From Thermoleophilia bacterium (GTDB taxonomy: Bacteria > Actinomycetota > Thermoleophilia > Gaiellales > Gaiellaceae), in assembly GCA_016844515.1 (NCBI GenBank), contig JAERMP010000150.1, forward strand, positions 1-6,029: DNA of 6,029 nucleotides. Reading direction: 5' to 3'. Below are positions 1 through 5,348 of this stretch, one piece after another (the stretch's first letter is position 1; every line of letters starts with the position of its first letter). Position numbers and translations under genes: made by a program. The notes under the pieces are model-generated. The model did not search any database. It was not told where the DNA came from and saw only the letters and a list, made by a program, of their open reading frames with translations.

Positions 1-93
1 CAGCCGCAGCCGGCGCTCGACGCGTTTCGTCTCTCGAGGTTCGCGGCGGGCGAACTCCACCCCGCCTCGTCGAGCCCTTACCCGTGGACGTAG
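1..93 (+). CDS. C-terminal end of a probable FAD-dependent oxidoreductase (DAO family), partial
   Basis: Frame 1 is open from the window edge to a TAG at 91-93, giving 30 residues. Third positions are nearly all G or C, as in the clear genes of this window, which supports real coding. The readable core, ALDAFRLSRFAAGEL, resembles the ending of D-amino-acid-oxidase-like enzymes (sarcosine oxidase or dimethylglycine dehydrogenase type), which often finish with a segment like 'L.pFrldRFa.G.l' soon after the last FAD-contacting helix. That match is from memory of the family and covers only about 15 residues. The position supports it: the gene lies directly upstream, on the same strand, of a GcvT-domain gene, and DAO oxidoreductases and GcvT proteins are frequent partners in sarcosine, dimethylglycine and related methylamine breakdown. 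The FAD-binding part lies outside the window, so the family call is tentative while the coding call is firmer. Confidence 0.5.
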   Translation, partial: QPQPALDAFRLSRFAAGELHPASSSPYPWT

Positions 94-126
94 TCGAGCT
101 CCCGCACACGTTTGTACCGACCCTTC

Positions 127-155
127 TTGCCCGCGCGCCGGTGGCAGCCTACGAT
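127..155 (+). promoter_or_regulatory. Candidate sigma-70-type promoter for the flavoprotein gene
   Basis: A possible -35 element TTGCCC (127-132) and a -10 element TACGAT (150-155) are separated by exactly 17 bases. Each matches four of six consensus positions. Transcription would start near 162, leaving a leader of about 30 bases that contains the strong ribosome binding site at 181-185. The elements lie in the only sizeable gap on this strand, between the TAG at 93 and the ATG at 191. In DNA this GC-rich such partial matches also arise by chance, and the gene could simply be read through from upstream. Confidence 0.3.
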
Positions 156-163
156 GGCGCGCG
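132..163. repeat. 8-bp inverted repeat straddling the candidate promoter
   Basis: CGCGCGCC (132-139) and its exact complement GGCGCGCG (156-163) flank a 16-base spacer. The arms begin at the end of the putative -35 box and end just past the putative -10 box, so the -10 lies in the spacer. That is where a dimeric repressor or a MerR-type activator could bind. It might instead be a weak hairpin ending the upstream gene, although no T-run follows. Alternating CG arms are easy to form by chance at this base composition. Confidence 0.2.
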
Positions 164-180
164 AGAACGCCGAATCCGGT

Positions 181-190
181 GGAGGTCAGC
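181..190 (+). promoter_or_regulatory. Ribosome binding site fixing the start at 191
   Basis: GGAGG at 181-185 stands five bases before the ATG at 191. It is the best-placed Shine-Dalgarno site in the window. It decides in favour of the ATG (protein beginning MSEKMWGGEP) over the in-frame GTG at 179, which has no comparable site upstream. Confidence 0.75.
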
Positions 191-1488
191 ATGTCCGAGA
201 AGATGTGGGGAGGAGAGCCGTTTTGGGGGCTCGGCTATGAGTGGGACCCCGACTGGGTCCTGACCGAGCGCCAGAAGGAGCTTCGCGCGCTCCTCATCGA
301 GCTCTGCGAGAAGGAGATGCGCGCGAACGCGAAGCGCTCGGACGACGAGCTCCTCTTCCCGCGACGCAATCTCGAGCTGCTCGGTGAGCACGGGTTCCTC
401 GCACTGACCGTGCCCGAGGAGTACGGCGGCCTCGGCGAGAACCACGTCGCCCTGAACTGATCGATCGCTATATCCGGCCGCTCAACAGCGGAAAGATCGG
501 GACGCTCTCCTACTCGGATCCGGAGACTGGCTCGCACTTCTGGTACCCGATCTCATCCGGCGCCGAGCGCATCAACGGCGGCTTCAAGGTTCGGAAGAAA
601 GCATCGTGGACGACCTCTGCGGGATTCGCCGACTTCTACGTCGTGCAGACGACGAGCCCGGACTTCACGGGCTACGACGACCTCTCGGTGTTCGTCATCG
701 ACGGCGACGACGTCGAGTCTCAGCCGTCCCTCTGGGACGCGCTTGGCCTGCGAGGGAACCAGTCCGGCCCGCTCGAGGTCCCGAACGTCGAGGTTTCCGG
801 TGAGCAGATCGTGGGCCCGGTCGGCGACGGCGCCGCCTCGAACGACGAGTCGGTCGACCCGTGGTTCCTGATCGGCTCGTCCTCCGTGTGGAATGGGATC
901 GCGCTCGGCACGATCGACATCGCCAAGCGCCACACGACACGCAAGCGGCACGTCGACGTCGGACTACGGGTCGCCGACTACCCGACGATCCAGGACTACG
1001 TCGGCGAGGCGCTGATGGACACGAATGCGGCGCGCCTGTTCGTCTACTCCGTCGCGCAGGCGATGGATCGGGCGACGAACGACAACACCCGCGTGCTCGC
1101 CGTCGGCGAGCTCGCCCGCGCCGACTTCCTCCACTGGGCCTGGCAGATCAAGTTCGAGGCGGCGAAGAACGTAGCCCACGTGGTCGACAAGATGCTCCAC
1201 GCCTGCGGCGGCTCCGGGTACAAACGCGACATGGAGCTCGAGCGCTACGTGCGCGACGCGAAGGCGGGCTGGGTCATGGGCCCGACCAACGAGGTGCTCC
1301 GGCAGTTCGTGGGCAAGGCGGTCCTCCTCGGCTTCGACTCGCTCGACTACTGGAACCAGTCGTACAACCGCCGCGCCGTCGAGAACGAGATCAAGAAGCT
1401 CGACGCAGACGGCAAGCGCGAGCTCGCCGAGCAGCTCGTGGCTCAAGCGGCAGAGGAGGAAGCGAAGGCGCCGGCCGCAAGCTCCTGA
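191..1488 (+). pseudogene. Acyl-CoA dehydrogenase-fold flavoprotein, broken by an internal deletion and frameshift
   Basis: The first part (191-457, 89 residues) is an acyl-CoA dehydrogenase N-terminal helical domain ending in the family segment VPEEYGGLG, then stops at TGA 458-460. From 454 the next frame continues the same fold to 1488: ELIDRYIRPLNSGKIG, the FAD/substrate loop SYSDPETGSHFW, the flavin-binding WTTSAGFADF, and a C-terminal helical domain with CGGSGY and ERYVRDAK. Compared with medium-chain acyl-CoA dehydrogenase, about 34 residues between GGLG and the 'RYI' helix are missing, so this is a deletion of roughly 100 bases (length 3n+1), not a simple slip. The downstream piece could start at GTG 643 but would lack the N-terminal domain. 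The usual catalytic glutamate of 'YEGT' is glycine here (MGPT, codon 1279-1281), and the alternative glutamate position of isovaleryl-CoA dehydrogenase aligns with tryptophan (codon 889-891). The intact ancestor may therefore have been a flavin monooxygenase-like member rather than a true dehydrogenase. The family call is strong; pseudogene versus sequencing or assembly error is open. Confidence 0.8.
451..462 (+). other. Deletion/frameshift junction in the flavoprotein gene
   Basis: In the first frame the codons CTG AAC TGA (452-460) end the reading. In the second frame GAA CTG ATC GAT CGC (454-468) begins the resumed homology as ELIDR. The two family matches abut with no spare sequence, so the break point can be placed to within a few bases. 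Confidence 0.75.
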
Positions 1489-1489
1489 G

Positions 1490-3814
1490 GTGACCGTCTC
1501 GGGCACACCGGCCCTGATCCGCGGGCTCCTCCCGGAAGATCCGCATCTCGAGACGTATCTCGTGCGGCCGGGCGGGGCGACGGTCTTCGAGCTCGCGGCG
1601 GACGAGCGGATGGCCGTCGTCGACAAGGACGGCGGACAGGTCGCCGAGATCACCGTTCTCGACGCGGCCGGTCACGACGATGCCGCCGCGCTCGGCGCGA
1701 CGGCGGCAGCGCCGGCGACCGTCCTGCGCGAGGCACTCCGCGATCGCGGCCGGAGCCTGCTCGTCCGGGAGCTCGCGTCACGCGGCCTCGACCCTGCAGA
1801 GGCGACGGCGATCCAGCTCTTCGGCGAGTGGTCGCCGCCGGGCTCGTCGCAGACCTTCCGCGCAGAGCGCCACGTAACGGTCGTCGTCGCTGCCCCGGCC
1901 GGCCGCATCGTCGATGGCGCGCCACCTCCCTCCGAGCTCCTCGTGGACGTGCGACGCACGACGGCGCGCGCGTACGACCAGAACCAACTGCCGCCCCCGC
2001 TCGCCGAGCCGCGGCTGGATGTCCGCGTCGACACCGCGACCGCGCTCGCCTACGAGGTACGAGCCGGCGAGTTCATCCAAGTGATCGACGTCGAGGGCAA
2101 GCAGTGCTCCGACTTCCTCGCGTTCCACCGGCGCAAGCTCGAGAACGGGGTCGAACGCGGGCTCGACGCGACGACGACCCGCTCGCTCATGGGCCAGGCG
2201 TATCCGCAACCCGGCCTCCAGGGGAAGTTCTACGACATGGATCAGGACCCGCTGATCGAGGTCGTCCGCGACACCGTGGGCCGCCACGACACCTTCGGCC
2301 TCGCGTGCACGGCCAAGTACTACGAGGACAAGGGCTACCCCGGCCACGTCAACTGCTCGGAGAACTTCAACGGACAGGTGACGCCCTACGGCATCGCCCC
2401 GCGGATGGGGTGGGAGGCGCTCAACTTCTTCTACAACACCGGCTTCGACGCGAATATGATCTTCATGATGGACGAGCCGTGGTCGCGGCCCGGCGACTAC
2501 GTGCTCCTGCGAGCGATGAGCGACCTCGTCTGCGCGTCCTCCGCGTGCCCGGACGACATCGATCCCGCGAACGGGTGGCAGGTCACGCCGATCCACCTCC
2601 GCGTGTATGCCCCCGACAACACATTCTCGGTCGCGATCGCGCACCGGGTGACGGCGGACGCAGACCCTGTGCTCACGCGTGAGACGACGTTCCACCCGCG
2701 CACGAGCGAGCTGACGAAGAGCTTCGTCGAGTACCGCGGCTACTGGCTCCCGCACTGCTTCGACAACGCGGGCGCGATCGCGGAATATTGGGCCTGCCGG
2801 GAGAAGGCGGCGATCATGGATCTCTCCCCGCTCCGCAAATGGGAGATCCTCGGGCCGGACGCCGAAGCGCTCGTCCAGCGGGCGATCACGCGCGACGCGC
2901 GACGTCTGTCCGTAGGTCAGGTGACGTACACCGCCGTCTGCAACGAGACGGGCGGCATGATCGACGACGCCACCGTCTACCGCCTCGGCCAGGACAACTT
3001 CCGCTTCGTCGGCGGGGACGAGTACGACGGCATCTGGCTCAAGGAGCTCGCCGACCGGCACGAGCTCAAGGTGTGGGTCAAGCCCTCGACCGACCAGCTG
3101 CACAACGTCGCCGTCCAGGGGCCGGAGAGCCGCGAGATCCTGAAGAAGATCGTCTGGACACCGCCCACCCAAACCTCGCTCGAGGACCTCAAGTGGTTCC
3201 GATTCACGGTCGGGAGGATCTCAACGTACGACGGGATCCCGATCGTCGTCTCGCGCACCGGCTACACAGGCGAGCTCGGCTACGAGGTCTGGTGTCACCC
3301 CTCGGACGGTCCTGCTGTATGGGATGCGATCTGGGGGGCTGGCGCCGAGCATGGCCTCACGCCGCTCGGACTGGAGGCGCTCGACATGCTCCGCATCGAG
3401 TCCGGGCTGATCTTCGCTGGCTACGAGTTCGACGACCAGGTCGACCCGTTCGAGGCGGGCATCGGCTTCGCCGTGGATCTCGCGACGGACGACGACTTCG
3501 TCGGCCGTGAGGCGCTCGAAGAGCGGAAGGCGCACCCGCAGCGGTTGCTCGTCGGCCTCGAGCTCGCTGGGAACGAGACGGCCGGGCACGGCGATCCGGT
3601 CTACGTCGGCCGTCGCAAGGTCGGCGTCGTCACGAGCGGTACGCGCAGCCCGATCCTGAAGAAGAACATCGCGCTCGCGCGAGTCGCGGTCCAGTACGCG
3701 GAGCTCGGGACTGCGGTTGAGGTGGGCAAGCTCGACGGGCTGCAGAAGCGGATTCCGGCGACGGTCGTCAGCTTCCCGTTCTACGACCCCGAAAAGACGC
3801 GGCCGCGCTCGTAA
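1490..3814 (+). CDS. DUF1989-GcvT fusion: urea-carboxylase-associated domain plus aminomethyltransferase
   Basis: This 774-residue soluble protein has three parts. Residues 22-155 form a segment whose start (VRPGGATVFELAADERMAVV, then DKDGGQ) resembles the first strands of DUF1989 but lacks its cysteines. Residues 188-385 are a full DUF1989 domain: VRAGEFIQVIDVEGKQCSDF, GRHDTFGLAC, the NCSENF motif, SACPDD and NGWQVTPIHL; candidate metal or active residues are C206, H266, D267, C273, C289 and C353. Residues 405-765 are a complete GcvT fold: MDLSPLRKWEILGPDA, NETGGMIDDATVYRLG with the Asp pair 492-493 where the T-protein catalytic Asp lies, NVAVQGPES, GYTGELGYEV, LEALDMLRIESGL, and the C-terminal barrel motif SGTRSPILKKNIALA. 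GcvT enzymes move a one-carbon unit from an amine or sulfonium donor to tetrahydrofolate, and the conserved residues suggest this half is active. The start is GTG, one base after the preceding TGA, with no Shine-Dalgarno site at proper distance, so translation is probably coupled to the upstream gene. The true substrate is unknown. Confidence 0.88.
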   Translation: MTVSGTPALIRGLLPEDPHLETYLVRPGGATVFELAADERMAVVDKDGGQVAEITVLDAAGHDDAAALGATAAAPATVLREALRDRGRSLLVRELASRGLDPAEATAIQLFGEWSPPGSSQTFRAERHVTVVVAAPAGRIVDGAPPPSELLVDVRRTTARAYDQNQLPPPLAEPRLDVRVDTATALAYEVRAGEFIQVIDVEGKQCSDFLAFHRRKLENGVERGLDATTTRSLMGQAYPQPGLQGKFYDMDQDPLIEVVRDTVGRHDTFGLACTAKYYEDKGYPGHVNCSENFNGQVTPYGIAPRMGWEALNFFYNTGFDANMIFMMDEPWSRPGDYVLLRAMSDLVCASSACPDDIDPANGWQVTPIHLRVYAPDNTFSVAIAHRVTADADPVLTRETTFHPRTSELTKSFVEYRGYWLPHCFDNAGAIAEYWACREKAAIMDLSPLRKWEILGPDAEALVQRAITRDARRLSVGQVTYTAVCNETGGMIDDATVYRLGQDNFRFVGGDEYDGIWLKELADRHELKVWVKPSTDQLHNVAVQGPESREILKKIVWTPPTQTSLEDLKWFRFTVGRISTYDGIPIVVSRTGYTGELGYEVWCHPSDGPAVWDAIWGAGAEHGLTPLGLEALDMLRIESGLIFAGYEFDDQVDPFEAGIGFAVDLATDDDFVGREALEERKAHPQRLLVGLELAGNETAGHGDPVYVGRRKVGVVTSGTRSPILKKNIALARVAVQYAELGTAVEVGKLDGLQKRIPATVVSFPFYDPEKTRPRS

Positions 3815-3819
3815 AGAGA

Positions 3820-4389
3820 GTGGAGGTGTCACAGCTTAGGTTTCGCATGTCCGACGTCTTTGCGGACGACGCGGCGGTCGCGTTCGCGCAGCATGAGCGC
3901 CGAATCCACGAGCGTCTTCCCGGTGTCGAGGTCCGTCACACGGGTGGGACGTCGATCCCCGGCGTGCTGACGACTGGTGACGTCGATCTGCAGGTCAGGG
4001 TCGAGAAGGGCGCGTTCGAGATGGCTCGGGAGGTGCTCTGCCAACTGTACGAGCCTCACCACGCTGACGCGTGGCACTCGGAAGGTGCGTTTTTCACCGC
4101 CCCCGGCTCGGAGCCGCCGGTCGAGGTCGCGTTGACCGCGATCGGCGGCCTCGATGACCTGCACCACGGCGAGGCCTGGAACCGGATCGCCGGCGACCAG
4201 GAGCTCGTCGAGCGCTACAACGCGCTGAAGCGTGAGCACGACGGCGGTCCGGTTGACGACTACCTCGCCGCGAAGCGCGACTTCTTCTACCGGAACTTCC
4301 GGCTCAGTCCTACGCCGTCTCGCGAAACCGCGCGGCTAGTACCTCGATCAGCGCGATCGCGGCGCGCGGATCGGCAGTCAGCGCCATGA
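3820..4389 (+). CDS. GrpB/UPF0157 family nucleotidyltransferase-like protein
   Basis: The protein has 189 residues from GTG 3820. It carries the nucleotidyltransferase-fold signature of GrpB proteins, VRHTGGTSIPGVLTTGDVDL: a glycine-rich turn, then the D-x-D pair, with a third acidic candidate in PPVEVAL. The late segment LVERYNALKREH and the ending DYLAAKRDFFYRNF match the family's conserved C-terminal helices. Biochemical roles of GrpB proteins are poorly defined, so no reaction is assigned. The start is uncertain: GTG 3820, GTG 3826 (GAGAG five bases upstream) and ATG 3847 (only AGG upstream) are all in frame. The upstream starts keep SQLRFR, which fits the expected first beta-strand. The gene lies five bases behind the fusion gene and is probably co-transcribed with it. 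The last 30 or so residues, after YRNF, are Arg/Ser-rich and run antisense through the end of the next gene, so they look like read-through without a fold. It could be a passenger in the cluster. Confidence 0.75.
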   Translation: MEVSQLRFRMSDVFADDAAVAFAQHERRIHERLPGVEVRHTGGTSIPGVLTTGDVDLQVRVEKGAFEMAREVLCQLYEPHHADAWHSEGAFFTAPGSEPPVEVALTAIGGLDDLHHGEAWNRIAGDQELVERYNALKREHDGGPVDDYLAAKRDFFYRNFRLSPTPSRETARLVPRSARSRRADRQSAP

Positions 4390-5281
4390 GCAGTTGATCA
4401 CGCGAAACCGCGACGCAGCGCACCGCCCCTTCCGCGTGGATGTCGGCGATGCGTCCGCCTTCTGGGTCGAGCACCTCGATCTCGCCGATCAGGTCCCCCA
4501 TCCCAAGCGTCAGCGAGCGTCCCGGGCGCTCGACGCGGACCGTCCCTTCGAGCACGAGCAGGAGGTCCGAGCCGGGCTCACCAATCCGCATGATCGCCTC
4601 GCCATCCTCGTACGAGCGCTCGCTCCCGACCGCGAGAATCGGATCGAGGAGCTCCCGCGGAAGCATCGAGAACACGCGCGGGTCTCGAACGATCCGCTCG
4701 TAGCGACCGCCGTGGAAGAGCAGCGGCTCACCCTCCCCGTAGCGTGCGTACTCGACCTTGCCGAGGAACAAGGAGTGGTCGCCACCCCAATATGAGCGGA
4801 CGATGCGTGCCACGAGGTGCGCGAGCGCCCCCTCCACCAGGGGTGTGTCATGGACCAGCTCGAAGCGCGGTTCGGGACTCCCCTCGGGCGCTCGCCCAGC
4901 GAAGTGATCCGAGAGCCGGGCCTGGTCGGCCTCCAAGACGTTGACGGCGAACCGCGTGCCTTCATGGAGCAGATTCGACATGCGCGCGCGCCGGTCGATG
5001 GAGACGAGCACGAGGGGCGGGCGCAGCGAGACCGACATGAACGCGTTCGCGGTCATTCCGTGCACCTGCTCGCCGACGCGAGCTGTGAGAACAGTGACGC
5101 CCGTGGCGAACATGCCCAGAGTGCGCCTGAACGCGACCGCCGGATCACCATCGAGGTCAGTGCCGAGCTCCAGCGCCCCCGCGTCGGGGATCTCCTCGAA
5201 CGAAGCGCCGAATGCCTCGGGCGCGGCTATCGCGCTTCCGATCGCGACCTCGAACTCCTGAGGGGCGCCGCCTTCCATCAC
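4310..5281 (-). CDS. Flavin reductase fused to a cyclic-nucleotide-binding domain
   Basis: The product has 323 residues. Residues 48-199 are a flavin reductase-like FMN-binding split barrel of the HpaC type: LGMFATGVTVLTARV, HGMTANAFMSVSLRPPLVLV, and the GGDHSLFLGKVEYA segment followed by PLLFHGGRYERI. Such enzymes reduce FMN or FAD with NAD(P)H and hand the reduced flavin to a separate monooxygenase. Residues 202-320 are a CRP-type cyclic-nucleotide-binding domain: SYEDGEAIMRIGEPGSDLLL, VLEGTVRVER, then the phosphate-binding region IGEIEVLDPEGGRIADI with GE at 266-267 and Arg 277. No helix-turn-helix follows, so it is a regulatory input rather than a transcription factor. Residues 1-47 are an unassigned acidic extension. 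The first two codons are GTG (5281) and ATG (5278); neither has a Shine-Dalgarno site, so a leaderless message or a wrong start is possible. It lies downstream of the permease on the same strand and converges on the GrpB-like gene, overlapping it by 80 bases. Confidence 0.88.
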   Translation of the reverse strand: MMEGGAPQEFEVAIGSAIAAPEAFGASFEEIPDAGALELGTDLDGDPAVAFRRTLGMFATGVTVLTARVGEQVHGMTANAFMSVSLRPPLVLVSIDRRARMSNLLHEGTRFAVNVLEADQARLSDHFAGRAPEGSPEPRFELVHDTPLVEGALAHLVARIVRSYWGGDHSLFLGKVEYARYGEGEPLLFHGGRYERIVRDPRVFSMLPRELLDPILAVGSERSYEDGEAIMRIGEPGSDLLLVLEGTVRVERPGRSLTLGMGDLIGEIEVLDPEGGRIADIHAEGAVRCVAVSRDQLLMALTADPRAAIALIEVLAARFRETA

Positions 5282-5302
5282 GACGGATTGTGACGGTCAA
5301 AC

Positions 5303-5331
5303 GGAAGGGGCGGCCGGACGCCGCCCCTTCC
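5303..5331 (-). terminator. Perfect 12-bp GC-rich hairpin after the permease gene
   Basis: GGAAGGGGCGGC (5303-5314) and GCCGCCCCTTCC (5320-5331) pair perfectly around the five-base loop CGGAC. The hairpin begins 17 bases past the permease stop on the minus strand and is followed in that direction only by a short TTT, so it is a strong stem with a poor U-tract. That is common for high-GC actinobacterial terminators. It lies about 20 bases before the start of the flavin reductase gene, so it would separate the two transcripts or only dampen read-through. No plus-strand gene ends nearby. Confidence 0.6.
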
Positions 5332-5348
5332 ACGTCGCCTCGAACGAC

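Noticed and set aside
76..186. Short minus-strand frame ending GRYKRVRELDYVHG then TAA
   Set aside because: It has about 35 codons between stops and no good start codon, and it overlaps the oxidoreductase tail and the candidate promoter. The last residues look protein-like but are too few to support a gene.
452..468. Programmed ribosomal frameshift as an explanation for the split flavoprotein gene
   Set aside because: There is no slippery heptamer, and a frameshift would not restore the roughly 34 missing residues, so a deletion explains the data better.
861..1493. Arg-rich plus-strand frame of 210 codons
   Set aside because: It is a shifted reading of the flavoprotein gene; the arginine and alanine excess is a GC artefact.
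964..1653. 229-codon minus-strand open frame across the flavoprotein/fusion junction
   Set aside because: It is antisense to two clear genes, shows no family motif, and is low in complexity.
1778..3172. Long 464-codon open frame on the minus strand
   Set aside because: It lies wholly antisense to the well-supported DUF1989-GcvT gene, has no recognisable domain, and its Arg/Val/Asp-rich composition is typical of shadow frames in high-GC DNA.
4394..5293. Plus-strand open frames (4394-4795, 4817-5293, 4941-5261)
   Set aside because: All are antisense to the flavin reductase/cNMP gene, whose protein motifs are unmistakable; none has a domain of its own.
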